A DNA stretch of 64,000 nucleotides from Planctomycetota bacterium (lineage in GTDB: Bacteria; Planctomycetota; Planctomycetia; Pirellulales; Pirellulaceae), in assembly GCA_963204915.1 (NCBI GenBank), contig CAUJHS010000010.1:112281-176280 (forward strand), in the 5' to 3' direction. Under the pieces are notes generated by a model that searched no databases, had not been told where the DNA came from, and was given only the letters and a program-made list of their open reading frames with translations. Positions 1-9,277 of this stretch are shown here, piece after piece (within the stretch, counting starts at the first letter, position 1; each line of letters starts with the position of its first letter). The translations under genes and the position numbers were made by a program.

Positions 1-816
1 CGCGGGAATGGGCGGACCGTCCACGGCTATCCCTCCAGCCGACTCGGGAACAAGGCATTCCAGCATGCGAACGAAATCTTCGGGCGTAGCCCGTTCACTT
101 GGCAAGTCGACAATCGTTGCTCCTGCCGGACACTCGAACACGCCACGCACAAACGCGTGAGCCACGTCTTCCACATAGTCGTAACCCGCCGGGCCGGTGT
201 AGCCAATGGTGTAGCTTTCACCCAGCGCCGCCGCGCGGCACGCCAGCGACGGTCCGGCGCTTAATCCCAAATCGCGTTCGGGGCCATAAACCACGTGCGG
301 CCGTACCGCCACCGAGCGCAGACCGCAATGCCGCCAGTACTGTTCCGCAATGAGATCGACGGCTTGCTTGAACGCTCCGTAAAACATGGGCGGATGTTCC
401 GAGTCGGCGGCGTCGGCCGACGCCTCGGCCCCGTAGACGGCGTAAGAACTGGCGTACGAGATCGCTTGAACGCGTCCCGACCGACGTGCAGCGTCGAACA
501 CGGCGGCGCTTCCCAGCACATTGACCTGACATCCTAGAAACGGATCTTGCTGACACGCCGGAGTCAGCAGCGCCGCCAGGTGAATGATGTGCGAGACGCC
601 ATGCTTTTCAACGACGGCTTGCAGCGCGTCGCGATCCGTCAACGATGCATCGGTCCAAACGACATCGCCGAGACGATCTCCCAACACACGACGCCAGCGG
701 TCGCCCGGTCGCTGGGCATCAAGCGCCACGGGGCGCGCTTCGCGCTGAAGAAGTTCGCGCAACACCCAGGTTCCGATAAAACCGCTGGCGCCCGTGACCA
801 ACACTCCTGCGGCCAT
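1..816 (-). CDS. NAD-dependent epimerase/dehydratase, C-terminus cut by window edge
   Basis: The reverse strand is open from an ATG at 816 to the window edge, 272 codons. The N-terminus reads MAAGVLVTGASGFIGT, the glycine-rich Rossmann loop of extended short-chain dehydrogenases. Further in are HLAAL and a YGAFK segment that fits the catalytic YxxxK pair, then RPHVVYGPER and YDYVEDVA, typical of nucleotide-sugar epimerases. It probably interconverts or oxidises a sugar or sugar-nucleotide in the cytoplasm; the substrate cannot be told. It lies 69 bp downstream of the dehydrogenase at 886-1857 on the same strand, so they may share a transcript under the divergent FadR-type regulator. Confidence 0.85.
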   Translation of the reverse strand, partial: MAAGVLVTGASGFIGTWVLRELLQREARPVALDAQRPGDRWRRVLGDRLGDVVWTDASLTDRDALQAVVEKHGVSHIIHLAALLTPACQQDPFLGCQVNVLGSAAVFDAARRSGRVQAISYASSYAVYGAEASADAADSEHPPMFYGAFKQAVDLIAEQYWRHCGLRSVAVRPHVVYGPERDLGLSAGPSLACRAAALGESYTIGYTGPAGYDYVEDVAHAFVRGVFECPAGATIVDLPSERATPEDFVRMLECLVPESAGGIAVDGPPIPA

Positions 817-885
817 TGCCGTGGGTTCCTTTCTCAAAGAGGAAGCGTTTCAACCCCCAATCCTCATGCGCCAGAATCACCGGCG

Positions 886-1857
886 CTACACCTTGGGCGC
901 CACGCCATTCACGATGTTCGGCAACGACTCGCCCTGCAGCGCCGCGGCGGCAAGGCGTGCGGCGGTCTCTCGCAAGGTTCGAACCGCCTTGGGACTTGCC
1001 GACGCAATATGCGACGCGGCGATCACGTTCGGCATCGATCGCAGCGGGCTCTCGGCCGGCAACGGCTCGGGGTCGAAGACATCGAGCGCCGCGGCAGCGA
1101 CATGGCCCGACTGCAAAGCGGCGACCAGCGCCGCCGTGTCAACGAGGTCGCCCCGCGCCAGATTGATCACGATCGCCCTCGGCTTGAGGCGCGCCAACGT
1201 CGAGGCGTTCAACAGTTTGCGGGTCTGCGCCGTCGAGGGGCAATGCAAACTCACGATGTCGGCCTGAGCCAGCAAATCGTCGAGGCGAACGGGCTCGCAC
1301 CCGGCCGCTGCGATCGTGTCACTTGGCACGCCAGGATCGAACACGAGCCGCCGGCATTTGAAGCCGCTTAATCGCGACGCGACTTCGCGCCCGATACGGC
1401 CAAAGCCGACGAGGCCGACGGTCTGGTCGCGCAGCGTGCGCATGCTGTCCAGCGGCGCGGCCAGCCCCCAGGCGCCGCCGCGCACGTGCAGCGCGTTAGA
1501 AACCACTTGTCGCGTTGTGGCAAGAAGAAACGCGAGCGTGTGATCCGCCACCTCTTCAATGCAATAGTCCGGAACATTGCATACGGGAATGCCGCGTTGA
1601 CGGGCCGCTTCCAGATCGACGTTATCAACCCCGATGCCGTACCGTACGATCACACGGGCTTGCCGCATGGCGGCGATGACTTCAGCCGTCAAAGGCGCGA
1701 ACTGGGTGATGACCGCATCGGCGTCCTCGACCAACGGGATCAAGGCTTCCGAGGTTTTTGCTTGTCCGGTGCGCAGCTCGACGTTGAGCGGCTGGAGGAC
1801 TCGTTCCTCGATCTCGAGTGAAGGAAACGTGTAATCGGTGATCGCGACAATGGGCAT
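886..1857 (-). CDS. D-2-hydroxyacid dehydrogenase (NAD-dependent)
   Basis: A 323-residue protein, normal length for this family. The NAD-binding motif VGLVGFGRIGREVA sits mid-protein. INLARGDLVD with its Arg, the DPEPLP segment with its Glu, and the final ASHIASAS with its His supply the usual catalytic triad. It should reduce a 2-keto acid to a D-2-hydroxyacid or the reverse. The start is the ATG at 1857 because AAGGAGGG lies just upstream; the frame stays open further upstream without a ribosome site. It is divergent from the FadR-like regulator at 1970, and the shared 112-bp gap holds a palindrome, so it is a likely target of that regulator. Confidence 0.9.
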   Translation of the reverse strand: MPIVAITDYTFPSLEIEERVLQPLNVELRTGQAKTSEALIPLVEDADAVITQFAPLTAEVIAAMRQARVIVRYGIGVDNVDLEAARQRGIPVCNVPDYCIEEVADHTLAFLLATTRQVVSNALHVRGGAWGLAAPLDSMRTLRDQTVGLVGFGRIGREVASRLSGFKCRRLVFDPGVPSDTIAAAGCEPVRLDDLLAQADIVSLHCPSTAQTRKLLNASTLARLKPRAIVINLARGDLVDTAALVAALQSGHVAAAALDVFDPEPLPAESPLRSMPNVIAASHIASASPKAVRTLRETAARLAAAALQGESLPNIVNGVAPKV

Positions 1858-1897
1858 GCGCCCTCCTTCGTCAGTGCGCGCAAACTTGACGGAAGTC

Positions 1898-1914
1898 AGA
1901 TTGTCAGATAATCT
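1898..1914. promoter_or_regulatory. candidate operator of the FadR/GntR regulator
   Basis: The 17-bp sequence AGATTGTCAGATAATCT is a near-perfect inverted repeat with arms AGATT/AATCT. It lies in the 112-bp gap between the divergent dehydrogenase and the FadR-like gene. GntR-family regulators bind short palindromes of this kind, often in such gaps. Binding is inferred. Confidence 0.5.
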
Positions 1915-1969
1915 AGCCAGCGTTGTCCGCGTCCACAAGTCTTTCGTCGCTCGTCTCAATTGTTTTTCC

Positions 1970-2656
1970 ATGTTGCGCACACTGGCTCGCCGAAACATCC
2001 GCGATCAGGCGGCACAACAGATCAAGGAATATATCCTCGCGCAGCAGCTTCGCCCCGGCGACCGCCTGCCAACGGAAAACCAACTCGCCGAGCAATTCGG
2101 CGTGAGCCGGCTCAGCGTGCGCGAGGCGACCAAAGCCCTGGAGTTCCTCGGAATTATCGAGGCGAAGCCCGGAGTCGGCTTGACCGTGGGTCAGATCGAC
2201 ATGACCCGCGTCACGGAGCATCTTGGCTTTCACCCGGCGTTGCAAAGCGTCGATCCGGGGCAGTTGATCGACACGCGCGTCATCATCGAAACGGGCGTCA
2301 TTCCGCACGTCATTCGGCGCATGGCGGCAGACCGTTCGATTCACGATCGCTTGCAGTCGCTCGTGGACCAATTTCGAACGGCCCGTGATCTACAAACTTG
2401 GATCGATCTGGACATCGCGTTTCATCGGACCTTGCTGGAAGCCAGCGATCTAGCGCCAATTATTGCGTTTGGCGATTTGCTGCACGTGTTTTTTCAACGC
2501 TTCCGCGAGAGCGTGCGAAAGGCCGAATGGAAGGCCGGGATCGAAAGCCATCAGCACATCGTTGACCTGCTCAACAAGGGCAAAGCGCGCCAAGCCGCTA
2601 ATGAACTTCGCACCCACATCGAAAGCCACCGTCAACGGTTGGGACGCACGCGGTAA
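1970..2656 (+). CDS. FadR-subfamily GntR transcriptional regulator
   Basis: A 228-residue protein with an N-terminal winged helix: the segment RLPTENQLAEQFGVSR is the GntR recognition-helix signature. The rest is a helical FCD effector domain containing DLDIAFHRTLLEAS and a late ESHQHIVDLL, which carry the metal- or ligand-binding Asp and His positions. The start is taken at the ATG at 1970, directly before the DNA-binding domain. It is divergent from the dehydrogenase/epimerase pair and probably represses it in response to a sugar acid or keto acid; the ligand is unknown. Confidence 0.88.
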   Translation: MLRTLARRNIRDQAAQQIKEYILAQQLRPGDRLPTENQLAEQFGVSRLSVREATKALEFLGIIEAKPGVGLTVGQIDMTRVTEHLGFHPALQSVDPGQLIDTRVIIETGVIPHVIRRMAADRSIHDRLQSLVDQFRTARDLQTWIDLDIAFHRTLLEASDLAPIIAFGDLLHVFFQRFRESVRKAEWKAGIESHQHIVDLLNKGKARQAANELRTHIESHRQRLGRTR

Positions 2657-2953
2657 TGCGATGTTTGCCGCCGCCTTCGCGCGGTGGGCCGGTAGATGGT
2701 TTTCTTGACTCTCATCGCAGGAATGGTCTTGGCGCACGCTCTGGCCCAACGCACGGGAGAATTTTTTCCAACATTTTGGGCCGACGCCGGCGCCGCTCGC
2801 CATGAAATAATCCCTTGATTTTCCTGGAAAGAACACCAAATTTGTGATGTCGCTTTGTCGAGAAAGGGCGTAACTCACAATTCAAGGCGCAAGAACTCTT
2901 GATTTTGTACATTTGTTCAGTATAATAATCATGTCGCGAAAAAGTCCGCGCCG
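2657..2953. other. intergenic, no recognised feature
   Basis: About 300 bp between convergent genes, more AT-rich towards 2800-2940. I see no convincing ORF, hairpin with T-run or RNA gene. Confidence 0.5.
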
Positions 2954-3256
2954 TTACGGATCGTTCGGGCGACCACCGCTCACGGAACGATACTTCGGCG
3001 CCTCGCGTGTTAGATTACCGTACACTTGGGGACCGTCCTGGCGCCACCAATAGGCCCGAAACTCTTCGGGAGCCGTCCATTCGAAGATGGCGACAAGCCC
3101 CAGCAAACCACAGGGGCTCGGCGAAATGAAATCCCATCCCCCGCGCTCGCAGCAATACGCTTGTTGGCCTTCGTCATACCATGTTCGAAATCCTTTCGCT
3201 TGAAGCACCAACAAAGCGGTGTTGTACACGTTGCTGTATTCGGTCAAAGCGGGCAT
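2954..3256 (-). CDS. small protein of unknown function
   Basis: A 100-residue ORF from an ATG at 3256. The protein is aromatic-rich (WYDEG, GGWDFISPSP, YWWRQDG) with scattered Cys, and the composition looks like a real folded protein. There is no signal peptide or obvious motif. It stands alone, convergent with the regulator and divergent from the PQQ-propeller gene. I do not recognise the family. Confidence 0.6.
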   Translation of the reverse strand: MPALTEYSNVYNTALLVLQAKGFRTWYDEGQQAYCCERGGWDFISPSPCGLLGLVAIFEWTAPEEFRAYWWRQDGPQVYGNLTREAPKYRSVSGGRPNDP

Positions 3257-3469
3257 CGGTTCGTAGGGGCTAAAACGTGAGCGGCGGTCAATCGAGACTG
3301 CAGCAAAGCATCATCGCGCGGCCAAGGCAAGACACCGCTTCGAAACTTGCGAACTCGCATTCTCACGGTCAGGCCGAAAGGGCTGGCCGGAACCTCGTGC
3401 AGCCATTACGCTTGGAGTACGCGCAAGCGACGGATTCTTTGCCATATTTCAACTTGACGGGAGACGCCG

Positions 3470-4834
3470 ATGAGAGGGTTGGTTCTGGGATTTGCGCCCG
3501 TGGCGCTGGTCGTTGCGACCTTGGCTCACGCCGACGACTGGCCGCAATGGATGGGTCCGCGCCGAGATAACGTCTGGCGCGAAACGGGCCTCCTCGAAAA
3601 ATTCCCCGAGGGCGGTCCCAAGGTGTTGTGGCGCGCTCCTGTGGCGGGCGGATACGCCGGTCCGGCCGTGGCCCAAGGCAAAGTGTATGTCGCCGATTAT
3701 GTCAGTTCGCGCGATGTCAAAGTCGAGAACTTCGAGCGGCAGCGGTTTACCGGCGTGGAGCGCGTGTTGTGCCTGGATGCGGAAACGGGAAAACAACTTT
3801 GGAAACACGAATATCCGGTCGAGTACACCATTTCGTACCCGGCCGGCCCGCGCTGCACGCCGCTCGTGCATGAAGGAAAAGTTTACATGCTGGGCGCCGA
3901 GGGCGACTTAAATTGCCTGGACGCCGAAAAGGGAAACGTGGTGTGGTCAAAAAACCTGGTCAAACAATACGGCGCCAAAACGCCGTTGTGGGGCTACGCC
4001 GCACACCCGCTGATCGACGGCGATAAACTGATTTGTTTGGCCGGCGGTTCGGGTTCGCTCGCCGTCGCATTGCACAAAGACACGGGCGAGGAGATATGGC
4101 GGAGTTTAACCGCTCCGGAACAAGGCTATTCACCGCCGATGATTTTTGAAGCAGGCGGCGTGCGCCAACTCATTTTGGCGCATCCGGGTGCGGTCGACTC
4201 GGTTAATCCGGAGAACGGCAAACCTTATTGGTCGGAGCCGTATGAAGCCACGAATGGCGCCGTGATCATGGCGCCGGTCAAAGCGGGCGAATGGTTATAC
4301 GTGGGAGGATATTCCAACAAAAACTTGCTCTTACGTTTGGACTCGAAACAACCCGCCGCAAGCGAAATGTACCGCGACGTCTCGCGCGCCGGCGTATCGC
4401 CGATCAACGTCCAACCGTTCGTCGAGGGCGAAACGATGTACGGCTTCGACCAAAGCGGTTGGATGTACGGCGTCGATCTGAAAACCGGTCAGCGTCTATG
4501 GCAAACCACCGAACCGCTGCAGGGTGGTCGGGCCGTCAATAGCGGCACCGCGTTTATCGTCAAACAGGGAGATCGTTATTGGATGTTTAATGAACACGGC
4601 GAGTTGCTCATCGCGCGGCTTTCGCCGCAAGGTTTTGAAGAACTTGACCGCGCCAAGTTGATTGAACCCTCCAATTTGGCCTTTGGCCGAGAGGTGGTGT
4701 GGAGCGCGCCGGCCTTCGCCCATCGCCGGGTTTATTTGAGAAACGACAAAGAGTGTGTTTGCGTCAACCTTGCGTCCAGCACGGTTTCCAGCACGGAACG
4801 TAGTAGGAAAAAGCCGGCGTCCGGCGCACGCTAA
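3470..4834 (+). CDS. secreted PQQ-like beta-propeller protein (BamB-like repeats)
   Basis: A 454-residue protein with an N-terminal signal peptide (MRGLVLGFAPVALVVATLAHA). It begins with the WPQWMGPRRD segment typical of planctomycete PQQ-repeat proteins. Propeller blade motifs recur: LDAETGKQLW, LDAEKGNVVW, DTGEEIW and DLKTGQRLW. The fold is an eight-bladed propeller used as a binding scaffold or, with a cofactor, as a dehydrogenase; no catalytic signature can be assigned here. GGGAG precedes the ATG at 3470. It lies 148 bp upstream of the cytochrome-type gene, with which such propellers often occur. Confidence 0.88.
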   Translation: MRGLVLGFAPVALVVATLAHADDWPQWMGPRRDNVWRETGLLEKFPEGGPKVLWRAPVAGGYAGPAVAQGKVYVADYVSSRDVKVENFERQRFTGVERVLCLDAETGKQLWKHEYPVEYTISYPAGPRCTPLVHEGKVYMLGAEGDLNCLDAEKGNVVWSKNLVKQYGAKTPLWGYAAHPLIDGDKLICLAGGSGSLAVALHKDTGEEIWRSLTAPEQGYSPPMIFEAGGVRQLILAHPGAVDSVNPENGKPYWSEPYEATNGAVIMAPVKAGEWLYVGGYSNKNLLLRLDSKQPAASEMYRDVSRAGVSPINVQPFVEGETMYGFDQSGWMYGVDLKTGQRLWQTTEPLQGGRAVNSGTAFIVKQGDRYWMFNEHGELLIARLSPQGFEELDRAKLIEPSNLAFGREVVWSAPAFAHRRVYLRNDKECVCVNLASSTVSSTERSRKKPASGAR

Positions 4835-4982
4835 CTTCCGTAGGAAAGCCCTCGTGCGGAACTTGCCCTGGAATCGACGAAGCGATTCGCTGCGTCGTCC
4901 AGGAGGGAACCCGTCGCGGGTATCAGGTCGTTATTCTCGCCTTGTATTTAGATTTCCCACCTTTTTACGCTCCGGTTGATTT

Positions 4983-7493
4983 ATGCGCACCGGATGGTCT
5001 TTACAACTGAAATTCGTTGGTCTGGCGGTGTGCGTTCTGGCGGCGGTTGTCGCCCGCGCCGACGACGCACCCGTCGACTTTTCACGCGACGTGAAACCGA
5101 TTTTGTCCCAGAATTGTTTTGCGTGTCATGGACCGGATGAGGCAAGTCGCGAAGCCGGTTTGCGGCTCGACCGGGCCGACTCCGCCCTGGCCGTGCTCGA
5201 CAGCGGCGCTACCGCCATCGTGCCAGGGCAACCGGAGGCGAGCGAGTTGATCGCACGGATCACCGCCGACGATCCCTCGCTACGCATGCCTCCGGCGTCG
5301 ACGGGACATGTGCTCACCGACGCGCAAATCGCCCGGTTGCGGCAATGGATCGCTTCGGGCGGAACGTACGACGATCACTGGTCGTTCCGGCCGGTCGGTA
5401 ATCCGCAACCGCCCCCGGTGAAAAACGAGGCGTGGGTGCGCCATCCGATCGATCGTTTCGTCCTCGCGCGTCTAGAGCGGGAAGGCCTTGCGCCGTCGCC
5501 CGAGGCGGATCGAACGACCTTGCTTCGTCGACTGTCGCTGGACTTATTGGGCTTGCCGCCGCAACCCGCGGAAGTGGCGGAATTCCTCCAGGACGCTTCG
5601 CCCGATGCTTACGAGCGGTTGGTCGATCGGTTGCTTGCCTCGCCGCATTTTGGCGAGCGGTGGGGGCGGCACTGGCTCGATTTGGCCCACTACGCCGATA
5701 GCGAAGGGTATTTGGGCGACACGCTGCGCCCTAACGCCTGGCTGTATCGCGACTGGGTCATCAACGCGATCAATCGCGATTTGCCCTTTGATCAATTTAC
5801 CGTCGAACAATTCGCTGGCGATTTGCTGCCCGAGGCGAACTTAGAGCAACGCATCGCCACGGGCTTTTTACGCAACACCTTGCGTAACACGGAAGCAGGC
5901 GTTGACCTGGAGGAATATCGCTTGAAGGAAATCGTTGATCGTGTCAGTACGATTGGCGTCGGGTGGCTCGGTTTGTCGGTCGGGTGCGCCGAATGTCATT
6001 CGCACAAGTACGATCCCATTTCACATCGCGAGTTTTACGAGTTGTTCGCCTTCTTCAACAACGCCGACGATGTGGACATTCCCGCGCTGCGCCCCGGCGA
6101 AGTCGAACAATACGAAGCTCAACTTGCGGCGTGGAGCGAGCGACACGCCGAGCTTTCCGGCGCCGTCGTCTTGCAACTTGCTGCGCGGCAAGAGGCGGCT
6201 CCTGGTCTTGACCGTCAAACGTTGCTGGCTGCACTTGCCACGGAGGCCAAAAAACGCACCACAGAACAGAAGAAGATCGTGGAATTGTTCAAGAACAGCG
6301 CCGATGCAGCGCTACAACGATTGTGCAACGATTTTGAAACGCACGCGATCAAAAAGCCGCAACCGCCCGCGACGAAGGCGATGACGCTTGCCCCGCGAAA
6401 GACCGCCCGCGAGTCGTACATTCACCTTCGCGGCGACTATCGGAGTCGCGGCGACGACGTAACGCCCGGCACGCCCGCGGTGTTGCCGCCGTTGGAGGTT
6501 CGCGGCGACGCGGCGGATCGCTTGGACCTCGCCCGCTGGCTGGTCGATGCGGACCATCCCCTCACGGCGAGAGTAACGGTCAATCGTTTTTGGCGGCACT
6601 TATTTGGCCGAGGATTGGTGGCGAGCGTCGATAACTTTGGATCTGGCGGCGAACCGCCGTCCCACCCCGAACTGCTCGACTGGCTCGCCCGGCATTGGGT
6701 TGCGGAAGGCTGGAGCGTTAAGTCGCTGGTGCGAGGGATCGCCACGTCGTCGACGTATCGCCAGGCGTCCCACGGGCGCGATGACTTGGCGCAGCGCGAT
6801 CCGCTCAACGTGCTGCTGGCGCGGCAAGCGCGCCTGCGGCTCGAAGCGGAAGTTGTGCGCGATGTCACCCTTAGTGCGTCGGGATTGATTGAGCGGAAAA
6901 TTGGCGGGCCAGGCATTCGCCCTCCGCAACCGGCGTACGTCGCCAGCATTAGCCGCAATGTGGAATGGAATGTGACACCCGGCGCCGACCAGTACCGTCG
7001 CGGGCTCTACATTTTGTTTCGCCGCGCTACGCCGTACCCGATGTTGCTGTTGTTCGACGCGCCGGATTCGACCGTGGCGTGCGTACAGCGCGAACGATCG
7101 AACTCGCCGCTTCAAGCCCTGACGTTACTAAACGACCCTGTGTTCTTCGAGTGCGCCCAGGCGCTGGGCGGCGAACTCTCGGCGGCCTCACGCGACACCC
7201 GGGAGGAGCGTCTCGCGGAAATTTTCCTCCGCTGCCTGGGACGCGATCCGCGACCGGCCGAAAAGGAACGTCTCGATCGCTTGTACGAAGAGCATTACGA
7301 ACGATTATCGACCGATCCCAACGCCGTGCGCGCCATTCTCGAGCGCGAAGACGACGCGCGAACGCCAAACAAGGCGGGGCAGGCTCTATCTTCCGAAGGC
7401 GCCGCCGCAAACGATGCCGCCGTCGAGCAGGCCGCTTGGATACTTACGGCGCGCGTCTTGTTGAACCTCGATGAATTCATTACGCGGGAGTAA
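4983..7493 (+). CDS. DUF1549/DUF1553 planctomycete cytochrome C-type protein
   Basis: An 836-residue exported protein. It has a signal peptide (residues 1-27), a heme-binding CFACH at 45-49 in a planctomycete cytochrome C domain, then DUF1549 (FGERWGRHWLDLAHYADS, later VGCAECHSHKYDP) and a C-terminal DUF1553 (NRFWRHLFGRGLV, SNSPLQALTLLNDP). The family is greatly expanded in Planctomycetota, is thought to act in the periplasm or cell surface, and has no settled biochemical role. Only 4 bp separate it from the downstream DUF1501 gene, so the two form an operon. The ribosome site is weak. Confidence 0.92.
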   Translation: MRTGWSLQLKFVGLAVCVLAAVVARADDAPVDFSRDVKPILSQNCFACHGPDEASREAGLRLDRADSALAVLDSGATAIVPGQPEASELIARITADDPSLRMPPASTGHVLTDAQIARLRQWIASGGTYDDHWSFRPVGNPQPPPVKNEAWVRHPIDRFVLARLEREGLAPSPEADRTTLLRRLSLDLLGLPPQPAEVAEFLQDASPDAYERLVDRLLASPHFGERWGRHWLDLAHYADSEGYLGDTLRPNAWLYRDWVINAINRDLPFDQFTVEQFAGDLLPEANLEQRIATGFLRNTLRNTEAGVDLEEYRLKEIVDRVSTIGVGWLGLSVGCAECHSHKYDPISHREFYELFAFFNNADDVDIPALRPGEVEQYEAQLAAWSERHAELSGAVVLQLAARQEAAPGLDRQTLLAALATEAKKRTTEQKKIVELFKNSADAALQRLCNDFETHAIKKPQPPATKAMTLAPRKTARESYIHLRGDYRSRGDDVTPGTPAVLPPLEVRGDAADRLDLARWLVDADHPLTARVTVNRFWRHLFGRGLVASVDNFGSGGEPPSHPELLDWLARHWVAEGWSVKSLVRGIATSSTYRQASHGRDDLAQRDPLNVLLARQARLRLEAEVVRDVTLSASGLIERKIGGPGIRPPQPAYVASISRNVEWNVTPGADQYRRGLYILFRRATPYPMLLLFDAPDSTVACVQRERSNSPLQALTLLNDPVFFECAQALGGELSAASRDTREERLAEIFLRCLGRDPRPAEKERLDRLYEEHYERLSTDPNAVRAILEREDDARTPNKAGQALSSEGAAANDAAVEQAAWILTARVLLNLDEFITRE

Positions 7494-7497
7494 CGCC

Positions 7498-9036
7498 ATG
7501 CGCCGCCAATCGATGACGATTCAACCGTCGAGCGTCGAAACCGTGCCCATCGCACAGTCGGCGCGGGATTTAGCCCGGCGACGGTTCCTCGTTCAGGGAC
7601 TTTCCGGGGCCGGTGCGCTGGCGCTCTCGTCATTGCTTCAGGAAGACGGCGTGTGTGCGGCTGAATTAGCGGCGGTCGCGCCGGCAAAGAATCCCACGCT
7701 TCCGCGGGCGCCTCACTTCGCGCCTAAGGCCAAGCGCATCATTTATATCTATCTGGAAGGCGGCCCCAGCCAGATGGACTTGTTCGATCCGAAGCCGCAA
7801 CTGAACAAGCTCGACGGTCAGCCGTTGCCGGAGTCGATGTTGCAAAACGTGCGGTTCGCGTTCATCAAGAAAGAGTCGGCGCGACTGATGGCCACGCCCC
7901 GCACGTTTGTGCGTTACGGCCAATGCGGCATGGAAATGAGCGATCTGTTGCCGCACATCGGCTCCTGCGCCGACGACTTATGCCTGATTCGTTCCATGCA
8001 TACCGACCAGTTCAACCACCTGCCGGGGCAGTTGATGATGAACTGCGGGTCGCCCATTGCGGGCCGGCCCAGTCTCGGTTCGTGGTTGGCGTATGGACTG
8101 GGTAGCGAGTCGCGCGATTTGCCGATGTTCGTTTCCCTCGTCACCGTCGGGCGCGGCATTCCCGGCGGCTCGGCCAGTTGGTCAAGCGGGTTTTTGCCCA
8201 GCACTTATGCGGGAGTTCAATTTCGCAGCGACGGCGATGCAGTGCTCAACCTCGGTAATCCCGCGGGCGTCGACGCGGCAACGCAACGCGCCAGCATCAC
8301 CGCAATCAATGATCTCAACCGGCTGCATCACGCCGATGTGCGCGACTCGGAATTGACGGCCCGCATCAACGCGTATGAACTTGCCTTCCGCATGCAAGCC
8401 GCAGCGCCGGAATTGACGGATCTTTCCGGCGAAACGCAAGCCACCTTAGACGAATACGGTCTGGAGCGGGAGGAGCCGGCGATCAAGTCGAACCTGGGCG
8501 GCGTGGGGTTATTCGGGCCCTTCGCGCGCAACTGCCTGTTGGCGCGGCGGCTGATCGAACGTGGCGTGCGCATCGTAGGCGTATTCCATTCCTCGTGGGA
8601 TCATCACAGCAGTCTCGATGTTCAATTGCGCCACAATTGTTTGATGGCCGACCAACCCATCGCCGCATTGCTCAAAGATCTCAAACGACGCGGCCTGCTG
8701 GACGAGACGCTCGTGGTGTGGAACTCCGAATTCGGACGTACGCCGCTGGGTGAGAATCGCGAAGGGGTCAACTCGAAAGTGACCGGCCGAGACCATCACC
8801 CCTATGCATTCAGCATCTGGATGGCCGGTGGCGGAGTGCGCGGCGGGCAAGTGATTGGCGAAACCGACGAGATCGCCTGGGGCGTGACCCGCGACCCGGT
8901 GCACGTGCACGACTTGCAGGCCACCATTCTGCACCTGTGCGGGCTCGATCACACGCGCTTGACCTACCGCTTCCAAGGACGTAACTTCCGTTTGACCGAC
9001 GTGCATGGCAACGTGGTTCGGAAGGTCTTCGCGTAA
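7498..9036 (+). CDS. DUF1501 family protein
   Basis: A 512-residue protein of the DUF1501 family, whose fold is related to sulfatases and alkaline phosphatases. It has an RRRFLVQGLSGAGALALSSL twin-arginine-type export signal. Family segments follow: YLEGGPSQMDLFDPKP, a WDHH motif, NSEFGRTP and GRDHHPYAFS. The start is the ATG at 7498, preceded by GGGAG; the in-frame upstream extension overlaps the previous gene and lacks a ribosome site. It is the constant partner of DUF1549/DUF1553 proteins; substrate unknown. Confidence 0.92.
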   Translation: MRRQSMTIQPSSVETVPIAQSARDLARRRFLVQGLSGAGALALSSLLQEDGVCAAELAAVAPAKNPTLPRAPHFAPKAKRIIYIYLEGGPSQMDLFDPKPQLNKLDGQPLPESMLQNVRFAFIKKESARLMATPRTFVRYGQCGMEMSDLLPHIGSCADDLCLIRSMHTDQFNHLPGQLMMNCGSPIAGRPSLGSWLAYGLGSESRDLPMFVSLVTVGRGIPGGSASWSSGFLPSTYAGVQFRSDGDAVLNLGNPAGVDAATQRASITAINDLNRLHHADVRDSELTARINAYELAFRMQAAAPELTDLSGETQATLDEYGLEREEPAIKSNLGGVGLFGPFARNCLLARRLIERGVRIVGVFHSSWDHHSSLDVQLRHNCLMADQPIAALLKDLKRRGLLDETLVVWNSEFGRTPLGENREGVNSKVTGRDHHPYAFSIWMAGGGVRGGQVIGETDEIAWGVTRDPVHVHDLQATILHLCGLDHTRLTYRFQGRNFRLTDVHGNVVRKVFA

Positions 9037-9277
9037 CGGCTCGCCTTCGCCATGGCCGGGATGACGGCTTGACGAGCGCGTCCTCCAAACGGCAACAAGT
9101 CCCTGCGAACGCGCAAACTCTGGTCGGTTATGCTTATCAGGAAATGGCTTTCGAGCGTCGTCGCAGCGACTTCAACGACGCCGTTCGACCTAGCGCTTGG
9201 GCGCACGTGTGGCGCGTGATCGGTGATGCGCCCAGGAACCGCGACCGCGACATCCAGGTCCGTCTTATCGTTACTTC
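9037..9277. other. intergenic, no feature seen
   Basis: About 240 bp between the DUF1501 gene and the acetyltransferase gene. A 70-codon frame here has shadow-like composition and overlaps the next start. No terminator hairpin with a T-run was recognised. Confidence 0.4.

Noticed and set aside
547..1371. Long rightward ORF of 274 codons
   Set aside because: Antisense to the epimerase and the dehydrogenase; Arg/Gln-rich composition typical of a shadow frame in GC-rich DNA.
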